From contig SKKS01000048.1 in the NCBI GenBank assembly GCA_007123625.1, forward strand, positions 1-6,088: a DNA stretch of 6,088 nucleotides, given 5' to 3'. This document shows positions 1 to 6,088 of the stretch, in pieces. This DNA is from Paracoccaceae bacterium (GTDB taxonomy: Bacteria; Pseudomonadota; Alphaproteobacteria; Rhodobacterales; Rhodobacteraceae). Within the stretch, counting starts at the first letter, position 1. The number at the start of each line of letters is the position of its first letter. The notes under the pieces are model-generated. The model ran no database searches. It was given only the letters and a program-made list of their open reading frames with translations, and was not told where the DNA came from. Both the position numbers and the translations under genes were made by a program.

Positions 1-410
1 GCGTCGCCATCTCGAACGCCCGCCTGGTCAGCGCCGACGCCCAAACCGTCGCATTTCGCTGGAAGGACTACCGCATCAAATCTGGCGACCGGCAAAAGGT
101 CATGCGGCTGGCCATGCCTGAGTTCATCCGCCGATTTCTGATCCATGTGTTACCCGACGGCTTCCATCGCATCCGGCACTACGGCCTGTTGGCCAGTGCG
201 ACCCGCAAGGCCAGCATCAGAACGATCCGCACCTTGCTCTGCGTCCGGCGCCTCTAACAGGCCATTGCGTCGGGACCCGACGCCGAGATCATCCCGCTTA
301 CCCTGCGCGAACCGTGCCCCTGTTGCGGCGGCCGGATGCGCATCATCGAGGTCTTCCGTCGCGGGCAAAAGCCAATGTCGCGCGCGCCACCACGGGAGCA
401 GGCCGCATGA
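1..410 (+). pseudogene. IS91-family (Y2/HUH) transposase, 3' part, broken by in-frame stop
   Basis: The frame starting at position 3 reads VAISNARLVSADAQTVAFRW, then KDYRIKSGDRQKVMRLAMPE and IRRFLIHVLPDGFHRIRHYG. This matches what I know of IS91-family transposases just after their catalytic tyrosine motif, which would lie off the left edge. These enzymes nick and rejoin single-stranded DNA for rolling-circle transposition. A TAA at 255-257 interrupts the frame directly after a CVRRL segment. Without any shift, the same frame continues from 258 to a TGA at 408-410 and carries a cysteine cluster (PCPCCGGRM) and a basic, proline-rich tail (APPREQAA). That tail resembles the usual C-terminus of the family, so the TAA looks like a disabling mutation or the scar of a small deletion in the linker. 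The 5' part is outside the window, so activity of a shortened product cannot be excluded. Family assignment is fairly sure; inactivation is likely. Confidence 0.82.
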
Positions 411-970
411 CACACCGCCTGTCAGATGCCACAGAACGCTACCGGCTGCCCACGGCAGTTCCGGATAAGTCAGGCTGCGGCCGGCCGTCTTCGGAGCGAA
501 ATACGATAGCGCCCACGCCAAATTGTTCAGCGATTTCGGGGGCACCCACCGCATTCTCGCACGTCTCACGCGCCGCGCATACCATCAGCCGCCCCCCTGA
601 TGCAGGCGTTGCCTCAGACGTCTGGGCACTTTCCCCATAGGATGGTCCAAGACCCCCGCGGCTTCCTCCTTCCGAGGTTTGTCAACGTGGTCCGCCATCT
701 CATGGCCGCCAACGTCGTGCCGCGGCCCACATCGAAAAACCTTCAGGAAAGCCGACTGACGGCAGTCCCACAATTCATCTGCGGCATCTTCGAAAGCGGT
801 CAGTCACCATTCTCCCCGCGACCGGTGAAAATGAGCGAAAACTCGCTCTGCAAAATTCGGCCGAGCCGCGCAGGCGCTGTGGTCGTCGGCCCGATTTCAC
901 TTGGTCAGCGCTGATGAGATGCGGCGGTGCGGCGTCCCCACTCAGTCATTCGTGCAATCTGCTGCACAGT
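411..970. other. Gene-free stretch, probable tail of the IS91-type element
   Basis: I see no supportable gene here. Open frames occur on both strands (for example plus-strand 600-914 and minus-strand 585-773), but they overlap each other, lack convincing ribosome binding sites and show no family I recognise. GC-rich DNA commonly yields such frames. The first part most likely belongs to the untranslated 3' region of the insertion element, because the transposase ends at 410 and IS91-type elements carry their end sequences beyond the gene. I could not place the element end: CAAG and GAAC tetranucleotides, the known IS91 target types, occur several times. Small inverted repeats at 754-767 and 833-848 are the only visible structure. 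Confidence 0.4.
833..848. repeat. 6-bp-stem hairpin GAGCGA-AAAC-TCGCTC
   Basis: The arms 833-838 and 843-848 are perfect reverse complements around a four-base AAAC loop. A second palindrome, TCGGCCGA, lies at 857-864. Rolling-circle elements such as IS91 have short hairpins near their ends, so this could mark the end of the element. There is no T-run after it, so an intrinsic terminator is unlikely. The hairpin itself is seen directly; its role is a guess. Confidence 0.35.
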
Positions 971-997
971 TTGACATTACTGCTGAATATTTAGTCT
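971..997 (+). promoter_or_regulatory. Possible promoter of the IalB-family gene
   Basis: A perfect TTGACA (-35 consensus) lies at 971-976 in a locally AT-richer stretch, 115 bases before the chosen start codon. The -10 element is poor: TAGTCT at 992-997 sits 15 bases downstream and matches TATAAT only in part. The position upstream of a gene after a gene-free stretch is sensible, but the call rests mainly on the -35 hexamer. Confidence 0.22.
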
Positions 998-1085
998 GGC
1001 AGACCCGCCATGACAGTTTCATGTAGAAGCTGTGACAGATGCTCTTCGGGTTCCAATCCACTCAAGGATCGCGTATGAATTGCTT

Positions 1086-1619
1086 ATGCTGGATCGTATT
1101 CATCATTCAGGGATTGCTATGCTTGGAGCCCTGACGCTTCTTGCAAACCCGGCTGTGGGTCAGATGCCAACCCTGTTGCCAGAAGCCACCGCGCCCCCTT
1201 CCACCCCGGCGATTAGCGTCTTTTCTGACTGGCGTGTCATTTGCGCCACGCGCGATGACGACCATCAGGCTTGCCGCATTGAGCCGATTGCTGTGAAGTC
1301 CGAAACCGGGGCTGCACCCAGCGTGTCGATCCTGCGCGATGACGACGGTGAGGTGCTTGTCTTGCGCGCGCCGCTGGGGCTTTTGCTGCCGCAGGGCGCG
1401 GTCTTGCGGGTGGATGGCCGTGAGTTGGGCCGGCTGGCGTTCCAGACCTGCGAAACGGATGGTTGTGTAGCGCCAGTGCGACTCACCAGCCAGATTGGCA
1501 CGGCAATTCGTCGCGGCATCAGACTCGAGATCGAACTGACATCGCGCGATGGGGTGCGACTGCAAAACACGGTGTCTTTGCTGGGGGTCACTGCGGCCTT
1601 GGGGGTGTTGTCACCATAG
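1086..1619 (+). CDS. Invasion-associated locus B (IalB) family exported protein
   Basis: The product from this start is 177 residues. Residues 1-25 look like a Sec signal peptide: an Arg/His-containing start (MLDRIHHSG), a hydrophobic core (IAMLGALTLLA) and a likely AVG/Q cleavage site. The mature part has the IalB layout: an SDWRVICA segment near residues 47-54, paired cysteines at 53 and 63, an APLGLLLPQG segment near 95-104, a second cysteine pair in FQTCETDGC (122 and 127), and a C-terminal SLLGVTAALG like the family's end. IalB of Bartonella is linked to erythrocyte invasion; elsewhere the family's role is mostly unknown, with periplasmic or surface location expected. Start choice is uncertain. 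A GTG at 1032 adds 18 residues before the signal peptide. An ATG at 1119 has a better AGGGA site at 1109-1113 but loses the charged n-region. It precedes the adhesin gene by 120 bases on the same strand. Confidence 0.8.
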   Translation: MLDRIHHSGIAMLGALTLLANPAVGQMPTLLPEATAPPSTPAISVFSDWRVICATRDDDHQACRIEPIAVKSETGAAPSVSILRDDDGEVLVLRAPLGLLLPQGAVLRVDGRELGRLAFQTCETDGCVAPVRLTSQIGTAIRRGIRLEIELTSRDGVRLQNTVSLLGVTAALGVLSP

Positions 1620-1666
1620 TCACAGATTGTCTAATTTTGGAGATCGGTACTTTGCAAGTTAATTTG

Positions 1667-1723
1667 TTGACATGATGGAAAAAGCTGTCGCATTAACACT
1701 TAATCTGTTAAGATCCTGTTTAC
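1667..1723 (+). promoter_or_regulatory. Candidate promoter/operator region before the adhesin gene
   Basis: The 120-base gap between the two genes is visibly AT-richer than its surroundings. It contains a perfect TTGACA at 1667-1672, with CATTAA at 1691-1696 as a weak -10 at 18-base spacing. Just downstream lies a short palindrome, CTTAA-TCTG-TTAAG, at 1699-1712, and three TTAA tetramers at 1693, 1700 and 1708. The last one, followed seven bases later by TTTAC (1719-1723), is one mismatch from the alphaproteobacterial CtrA consensus TTAA-N7-TTAAC. This suggests the adhesin has its own promoter and perhaps an operator, but all elements are short and could be chance in AT-rich DNA. Confidence 0.3.
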
Positions 1724-1739
1724 GCGGCATCCAGAGCAT

Positions 1740-4700
1740 ATGAAATTAATGGAAATATCAACTACTTCGATCTTTTTTCGGTTTGGGCGAACGAAGTTTC
1801 TGACCGGTGTGTCGACGCTGGCACTCCTTGCGTCAGCCGTAGCATCGGTCGCGGATGGTCTTCCCAGCGGCGGTCAGGTTGTTGCTGGCGCGGGCGCGAT
1901 AACCGGCACAGAGCAGGGGCTCCTGATTTCGCAGGGCAGCGACCGGGCGATCATTGACTGGGGCGGGTTCTCGATCGGCGAAGGCCGGGGTGTCCATTTC
2001 GATAACGCCACTGGTGCCACGCTCAACCGCGTCACCGGCGCATCGCATAGCAGCATTCACGGCGTGCTCAGCGCCACTGGCAGCGTCTATCTACTCAATC
2101 CCAACGGAATCATCATCGGCCGTGACGGTGTCGTCGATGTCGGCGGCAGCTTTGTCGGCACGACGTTGGGCATGGATGCGGACCGGTTCATGGCCGGGGG
2201 CGATCAGGTGTTCGCAGGCGACAGCACCGCTGCCGTGATCAACTACGGGCGGGTCGGTGCGTTGGGCGGCGATGTCGCCCTTATTGCGTCGCGCGTGGCC
2301 AATCATGGTGTGATCGAGGCCCCCGAGGGCACAGCTGCACTGATCGCCGGGCATGATGTGCTGATGCGCGATGCCGCGCTTGCGGACGGGCGTTTCGTGG
2401 TGCGCGTCGGCGGGTCGGAGACCGAGGCGCTGAATACCGGCACCATCACGGCGGCCGAGGCCGAGTTGCGCGCAAATCAGGGCAATGTGCTGGCGCTTTC
2501 GGGCAATACGGGCGGTATCATCCGCGCCGAAGGGGTGCAGCAGCAGGGCGGGCGGGTTTTCCTGACCGCGCCGGGTGGCCGGGTCGAGACCCGCGCACCG
2601 GTCGTCGCGCGCCAGACACCGCGCCGCAATACGGCAGCGGGGGGCGAGGTCTTTCTGAACGCAGAAGAAGTCTCGCTGGGCGGGCTGATCGATGTGTCCG
2701 GCCTTGGCGCTACAGGCGGCGCGATCTCGGTAGAGGGGTCTGACATCACAGTGCGGGGGACCGCGCGGCTAGAGGCTTCGGGGGTCACGGGCGGCCTGAT
2801 CCGCGTGGGCGGTGACCTTCAGGGCGGGGCAGTGCCGGGCTTTGGCGACGCGATGCTGAACGCCGAATCGCTGACTGTGGACGCAGGTGCATTGATGCGC
2901 GCCGATGGTTTGCAGGGCGATGGCGGGCAAATCGTTCTCTGGGCGGATGACACAACACGCTTTGCGGGTGACATTTTTGCCACAGGTTCAGGGATTGGGG
3001 GATTCGCCGAAGTCTCGGGCGCGCGGGTTCTCGATTACAGGGGTCAGGCCGATCTGCGCGGTGCCGCGGGCTTCGGCACGCTGCTCTTGGACCCCTATAA
3101 CCTGACCATCTCGGGCGCAGCGGATGCAGGCATGGACGGCTTCGCTGCCAATGCCAATGATTCAGTGCTCAACGTGGGCACGCTGACCACGCAGCTTGCC
3201 AGTGCCAATGTCATGGTGACCACTGGCGCGGGCGGCCCACAGGAAGGCAACATCACCGTCGCGGAGGCAATTGGCTGGACCTCGGGCAGCCTGCTGACGC
3301 TGCAGGCGGCGAACAGCATCGCCATCAACGCCGCGATCACCGCGCCCAATGGCGGGCTGACGCTGGACGCGGGCGGCGACATCACCGCCCCGGCGGCGGT
3401 CGACATCGGCACATTCATCCTGAGCGCGGGCAACTGGGTCCAAAACACCACCACTCTGCCGGATTTCAGCGCCACGGATTTCCGCCTGAACGGCGGAAGC
3501 TTCCTGCGCGTCACGGGCGGGGCGGGCACCACTGCGGACCGCTGGCAGATCGCCGATGTCTATGGGCTGCAAGGCATGGGCACGCATCTGGCGGGGCATT
3601 TCGCGCTGGCGGGTGACATCGACGCCAGCAGCACTGCTGAATGGTACGCCGAGAGTACGTCTTCGGTACCTGGCACTGGCTTGAGAGACCTGAACGCTGG
3701 GTTCATGCCGGTCGGGAGCGGGCAGGACGGTCAGTTTTTCACCGGCAGTCTTGACGGCCAGGGCCATGTGATTTCCGGCCTGATGATGAACTGGGCCGAT
3801 GACATGTTCGCAGACGGGTCCACGATAGTTAATGTCGGGCTCTTCGGCTACACCATTGGCGCCAAGCTGACTGGCATCGGACTGGCGGATGTTGATATCA
3901 GTGGGTCAGAAAACGTCGGCGGGCAGGGCTACGTCGGCGGGCTGGCGGGTCGTCAGGAGAATAGTAGTGTTTCCAACTCCTGGGTGAGCGGGTCGGTGAC
4001 GGGCACCAACATCACCGGTGGGTTGGGGGGATTTCAGTTCGGAGGCAGCATTTCCAACTCCTGGGCGAGCGGGGCGGTGACGGGCACCGGCATCGCTGGC
4101 GGATTGATAGGCTATATGTTCAGGGGCAGTATTTCCACCTCTTGGGCGAGCGGGTCGGTGACGGGCAGCGGCCAACCCGCCTTTATCGGCGGGCTGGTGG
4201 GCCTGCAATCAGATGGCAGTATTTCTGCCTCTTGGGCAAGCGGGTCGGTGACGGGCAGCGGCGACTTCAGCAATATCGGCGGGCTGGTGGGAGCATTGAA
4301 CTCTGATGCCGAAATTTCAACCTCTTGGGCGAGTGGGTCGGTGACGGGCACCTACATCGCTGGCGGATTGATAGGCTATATGTTCAGGGGCAGTATTTCC
4401 ACCTCTTGGGCGAGCGGGTCGGTGACGGGCGCCTCCATCCACACTGGCGGGTTGGTAGGCTGGCTGGAACGCGGCAGTATTGCCACCTCCTGGGCGAGCG
4501 GGCGGTTATCCCCGAGCGCAGGCAGCGCAGGCGGGCTCGTCGGCACGCTCGAGTCTGGTAACACTGTCACGACCTCCTTCTGGGATACCGATACCACCGG
4601 GCGCGCGGAGGGCGTCGGTGTGAACGATGGTGGAACCTTCAGCGCCACCGGCCTTGCCACCACCGAGGCCCGCACTCTGGAGAACTACGGCAATTTCGAC

Positions 4701-6088
4701 TTCACCGACGACTGGTTCATGATCAGCGGCGAGACCCGCCCCCTTCAGCGCGCGCACCATGCGACCACCATCCAGACCCCGTATCAGTTGCAGATGATGG
4801 CGATGGACCTGGGCGCGGATTACACGCTGGCGCGCGACATTGACCTTGGCGCGGCGCTGGCGGGGGTGAACTACGCCGCCGAGGGCGACGCCCCCGACAT
4901 CCGCTATCCCGGCATCTGGGGCGCTGCGGGCTTCATGCCGGTCGGGCGACAGCCCTCCGCGCAGCACTTCATTGGCAGCCTTGACGGAGAGGGCCGCGTG
5001 ATTTCCGGCCTGACCATCGACCGGCCCGGGACCGATTTCGTCGGGCTGTTCGGCTTCACGACGGAGGCCACGCTCACCGGGATCGGGCTGACAGATGTGA
5101 ACATTCGCGGGCGCAATGTCAGCGGCGGTCTGGTGGGCCGTGCAAGTGGGAACGTCACCGCGAGCTGGTCGAGCGGTTCGGTGACGGGGAATATCGCAAC
5201 CGGCGGTCTGGTGGGCTATATTTCAAATGGGAACGTCACCGCGAGCTGGTCGAGCGGTTCGGTGACGGGGAATAATTTCACCGGCGGTCTGGTGGGCCGT
5301 GCAAGTGGGAACGTCACCGCGAGCTGGTCGAGCGGTTCGGTGACGGGGAATAATAACACCGGCGGTCTGGTGGGCTTTATTTCAAATGGGAACGTCACCG
5401 CGAGCTGGTCGAGCGGTTCGGTGACGGGGGATTTTGCCACCGGCGGTTTGGTTGGTAACAGCTCTAACAGCAGCGTCATCACCTCCTTCTGGGACACCGA
5501 CACCACCGGGCGGGCGGCGGGTGTGGGTGCGAACACCGATGGCACCTTCTCTGCCACTGGCCTGACCACCGCGGCGTTCCAGGACACGGCAGGCTTCATG
5601 GCGCTGGCCGAGCCGCAGGGATGGAATTTCGAAACGACCTGGGCACCGTCTTCGGCCGGATACTACCCCGTGCTCTACGCCTCAAGCCCGGTGATCCGCG
5701 TCGATGCCGCCGACGCCACGCGCGTCTATGGCGCAGCCAACCCCGCGCCGAATGTCACAGCCGGATTTTTCGGCGGCCCCTCGGTCTATGTTTTTGGCCC
5801 GGCAGGCGACAGCGTCACCGTCGATACCAGCGCGTTGAGTTTCGCCGCGACGGCCACCAGCAACGTGGGCAGCTACGGGATAGACACGGCGACGGCGGTG
5901 AGCGCGAAGGGCGTGAACTACCGGGTCGTGGCCACCGGGACGCTGGATGTGACACCTGCGGCGCTCACAGTGACGGCGGATGCGCAGTCGCGCGTCTATG
6001 GCGGGGACGATCCGGTGCTGGGTTATGACGCGACGGGCTTCGTGCTGGACGATACTGCGGGCGTGCTGACCGGCGCGCTGACCCGCGA
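1740..6088 (+). CDS. Giant TpsA-type filamentous haemagglutinin-like adhesin, 3' end off window
   Basis: The frame stays open for 1449 codons to the right edge. ATG 1740 is chosen because an in-frame TAA lies upstream at 1701; ATG 1749 is an alternative, and the ribosome site (AGAG) is weak. Residues 1-38 form a long signal peptide (core FLTGVSTLALLASAVA). Residues about 39-290 are a TPS secretion domain: DWGGFSIGEG, LNRVTG, the hallmark NPNGI at 120-124, DVGGSFVGTT and FMAGGDQVFAG. Residues 290-600 are Gly/Ala/Val-rich, as in beta-helices, and include LLLDPYN at 448-454, common in this family. Two homologous modules follow: FMPVG at about 655 and 1065, GSLDG.G.VISGL, LFG, LTGIGL, then GLUG-type repeats (about 745-943 and 1128-1240), each closed by SFWDTDTTGRA. 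From about 1318, MBG/YDG-like repeats (RVYG spaced 90 residues apart) run off the window. TpsA proteins are exported by Sec and a TpsB outer-membrane partner, which is not seen here. The role is probably adhesion or biofilm; the ligand is unknown. Confidence 0.9.
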   Translation, partial: MKLMEISTTSIFFRFGRTKFLTGVSTLALLASAVASVADGLPSGGQVVAGAGAITGTEQGLLISQGSDRAIIDWGGFSIGEGRGVHFDNATGATLNRVTGASHSSIHGVLSATGSVYLLNPNGIIIGRDGVVDVGGSFVGTTLGMDADRFMAGGDQVFAGDSTAAVINYGRVGALGGDVALIASRVANHGVIEAPEGTAALIAGHDVLMRDAALADGRFVVRVGGSETEALNTGTITAAEAELRANQGNVLALSGNTGGIIRAEGVQQQGGRVFLTAPGGRVETRAPVVARQTPRRNTAAGGEVFLNAEEVSLGGLIDVSGLGATGGAISVEGSDITVRGTARLEASGVTGGLIRVGGDLQGGAVPGFGDAMLNAESLTVDAGALMRADGLQGDGGQIVLWADDTTRFAGDIFATGSGIGGFAEVSGARVLDYRGQADLRGAAGFGTLLLDPYNLTISGAADAGMDGFAANANDSVLNVGTLTTQLASANVMVTTGAGGPQEGNITVAEAIGWTSGSLLTLQAANSIAINAAITAPNGGLTLDAGGDITAPAAVDIGTFILSAGNWVQNTTTLPDFSATDFRLNGGSFLRVTGGAGTTADRWQIADVYGLQGMGTHLAGHFALAGDIDASSTAEWYAESTSSVPGTGLRDLNAGFMPVGSGQDGQFFTGSLDGQGHVISGLMMNWADDMFADGSTIVNVGLFGYTIGAKLTGIGLADVDISGSENVGGQGYVGGLAGRQENSSVSNSWVSGSVTGTNITGGLGGFQFGGSISNSWASGAVTGTGIAGGLIGYMFRGSISTSWASGSVTGSGQPAFIGGLVGLQSDGSISASWASGSVTGSGDFSNIGGLVGALNSDAEISTSWASGSVTGTYIAGGLIGYMFRGSISTSWASGSVTGASIHTGGLVGWLERGSIATSWASGRLSPSAGSAGGLVGTLESGNTVTTSFWDTDTTGRAEGVGVNDGGTFSATGLATTEARTLENYGNFDFTDDWFMISGETRPLQRAHHATTIQTPYQLQMMAMDLGADYTLARDIDLGAALAGVNYAAEGDAPDIRYPGIWGAAGFMPVGRQPSAQHFIGSLDGEGRVISGLTIDRPGTDFVGLFGFTTEATLTGIGLTDVNIRGRNVSGGLVGRASGNVTASWSSGSVTGNIATGGLVGYISNGNVTASWSSGSVTGNNFTGGLVGRASGNVTASWSSGSVTGNNNTGGLVGFISNGNVTASWSSGSVTGDFATGGLVGNSSNSSVITSFWDTDTTGRAAGVGANTDGTFSATGLTTAAFQDTAGFMALAEPQGWNFETTWAPSSAGYYPVLYASSPVIRVDAADATRVYGAANPAPNVTAGFFGGPSVYVFGPAGDSVTVDTSALSFAATATSNVGSYGIDTATAVSAKGVNYRVVATGTLDVTPAALTVTADAQSRVYGGDDPVLGYDATGFVLDDTAGVLTGALTR
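4091..4166 (+). repeat. 76-bp exact direct repeat, copy 1 (copy 2 at 4355-4430)
   Basis: Bases 4091-4166 and 4355-4430 read identically, from CATCGCTGGC through TATATGTTCAGG to GGTGACGGGC. The offset is 264 bases, which is 88 codons or three repeat units. Flanking bases differ at both ends (GG versus TA upstream, A versus G downstream). Perfect nucleotide identity, including synonymous sites, points to a recent in-frame duplication or gene conversion inside the adhesin gene. Confidence 0.85.
4355..4430 (+). repeat. 76-bp exact direct repeat, copy 2
   Basis: This is the partner of 4091-4166. It encodes IAGGLIGYMFRGS followed by ISTSWASGSVTG, exactly as in copy 1. The units lying between the two copies (starting at 4224 and 4317) are less alike, which fits either an old three-unit duplication followed by divergence or a later conversion tract. 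Confidence 0.85.
4932..5570 (+). repeat. GLUG module 2, lead-in, repeat block and SFWDTDTTG closing unit
   Basis: Second copy of the domain found at 3702-4659: FMPVG, GSLDGEGRVISGL, VGLFGFT, LTGIGLTDVNIRG, the short repeats, then SFWDTDTTGRAAGVG and TFSATGL. It is shorter because its repeat block holds four units instead of seven. The repeats differ in wording from block 1 (TASWSSGSVTG against STSWASGSVTG), which suggests the two blocks expanded separately after the module was duplicated. Confidence 0.75.
5123..5459 (+). repeat. Repeat block 2: two 159-bp dimers, four units with a 39-bp core
   Basis: A 39-base core coding for NVTASWSSGSVTG is identical at 5151-5189, 5232-5270, 5310-5348 and 5391-5429, with periods of 81, 78 and 81 bases. 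The linkers alternate between an RASG type and a (Y/F)ISNG type, so the array is really two dimers of 159 bases (53 codons). Bases 5123-5193 and 5282-5352 are identical. Only a few codons after the core vary between units (NIAT, NNFT, NNNT, DFAT). The array stays in frame throughout, so unit gain or loss would change length without breaking the protein. Confidence 0.9.
5691..6088 (+). repeat. MBG/YDG-type domain repeats, cut by window end
   Basis: Two copies of a roughly 90-residue repeat begin here. The first has ATRVYGAANPAPN (RVYG from 5721), then SNVGSYGI and a closing GVNYRVVATGTLDVTPAAL. The second starts LTVTADAQSRVYGGDDPVLG (RVYG from 5991) and ends at the window edge with GVLTGALTR. 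RVYG to RVYG is 270 bases, exactly 90 codons. This wording is typical of MBG/YDG domains, immunoglobulin-like stalk repeats in large surface adhesins. More copies probably follow to the right. Confidence 0.75.

Larger units (their letters stand above)
3972..4568 (+). repeat. Repeat block 1: seven in-frame GLUG-type units of 81-93 bp
   Basis: Units begin at 3972, 4053, 4134, 4224, 4317, 4398 and 4482, giving lengths of 81, 81, 90, 93, 81, 84 and about 87 bases, all multiples of three. Each encodes a variant of SISTSWASGSVTG, a short variable stretch, then GGL(I/V)G. That pattern fits the GLUG motif found in bacterial surface proteins. The seventh unit is degenerate (ASGRLSPSAGSAGG). Units 2-3 and 5-6 share a 76-base exact stretch. 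Confidence 0.85.
3702..4659 (+). repeat. GLUG module 1, lead-in, repeat block and SFWDTDTTG closing unit
   Basis: This is the first copy of an intragenic domain duplication within the adhesin gene. The order is FMPVG, a GSLDGQGHVISGL segment, VGLFGYT, LTGIGLADVDISG, seven short repeats, then SFWDTDTTGRAEGVG and TFSATGL. The second copy at 4932-5570 has the same order and many of the same words. The upstream segment with YGLQGM and FALAGDIDAS is echoed by YQLQMM and YTLARDIDL before the second copy, so the duplicated unit begins before FMPVG. Confidence 0.75.

Noticed and set aside
150..569. 139-codon minus-strand frame
   Set aside because: It is antisense to the recognisable transposase remnant over much of its length and shows no family features.
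585..914. Short frames on both strands downstream of the transposase
   Set aside because: They overlap each other, show no recognisable domain or convincing ribosome site, and probably lie in the untranslated tail of the insertion element.
1107..1591. Minus-strand frames opposite the IalB gene
   Set aside because: The plus strand has a signal peptide and the IalB cysteine pattern; the opposite frames have neither start signals nor recognisable motifs.
1620..1666. Intrinsic terminator after the IalB gene
   Set aside because: No GC-rich stem followed by a T-run is visible after the stop codon, so readthrough into the adhesin gene cannot be ruled out but no terminator can be called.
3162..3767. 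201-codon open frame on the minus strand
   Set aside because: It lies fully antisense to the adhesin gene and has arginine-rich, low-meaning composition typical of the shadow frame of GC-rich coding DNA.
3906..4675. Minus-strand frames with tandem RHRPARPGVGN or PVTDPLAQEVEI repeats
   Set aside because: Their repeat structure is just the antisense reading of the GLUG-type units; the plus-strand frame has clear family motifs and runs the whole length.
5123..5459. CRISPR-like array (39-bp direct repeats with 39-42-bp spacers)
   Set aside because: The repeats lie in frame inside a long coding sequence, the spacers are themselves repeated and code for GGLVG linkers, and no cas gene is present. 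An automated CRISPR finder could flag this falsely.
5621..6028. 135-codon plus-strand frame
   Set aside because: It is out of phase with the adhesin frame, very rich in Arg and Gly, and overlaps the MBG-type repeats that are clearly coding in the other frame.

Overview
The window looks like an accessory region of a GC-rich alphaproteobacterium. A Rhodobacterales/Roseobacter-like host is the best guess, because IalB-family proteins are mainly alphaproteobacterial and the broken transposase resembles IS91-type elements common in that group. This is inference from gene content and GC-rich codon use; there is no rRNA or housekeeping marker here.

Layout, all on the + strand. (1) Positions 1-410 hold the 3' part of an IS91-family (HUH/Y2) transposase gene. 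It enters from the left edge and is broken by an in-frame TAA at 255-257, although its downstream CPCC-containing tail is still readable. (2) Positions 411 to about 1030 contain no gene I can support; the first part is probably the untranslated tail of the insertion element, and a compact hairpin sits at 833-848. (3) Positions 1086-1619 encode a secreted protein of the invasion-associated locus B (IalB) family. (4) Positions 1620-1739 are an AT-richer intergenic stretch with promoter-like and TTAA-rich sequence. (5) From 1740 to the right edge runs one uninterrupted reading frame of at least 1449 codons. It encodes a giant filamentous-haemagglutinin-like adhesin (TpsA type) with a signal peptide, a TPS secretion domain with an NPNG motif, a beta-helix-like region, two copies of a GLUG-repeat module, and MBG/YDG-type repeats cut off by the window end.

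Working together: the adhesin should cross the inner membrane by Sec, then the outer membrane through a dedicated TpsB (FhaC/HecB-like) transporter that is not in this window and would be expected further downstream. IalB-family proteins are exported, so the two intact genes may form a small cell-surface or adhesion locus next to a decayed mobile element.

The most notable structure is inside the adhesin. Block 1 has seven 27-31-residue units, with a 76-bp exact repeat 264 bp apart. Block 2 is a nearly perfect tandem of two 159-bp dimers with a 39-bp core present four times. These are in-frame, recently amplified repeats that could change adhesin length by recombination. I found no CRISPR, tRNA, rRNA or clearly new enzymatic system.
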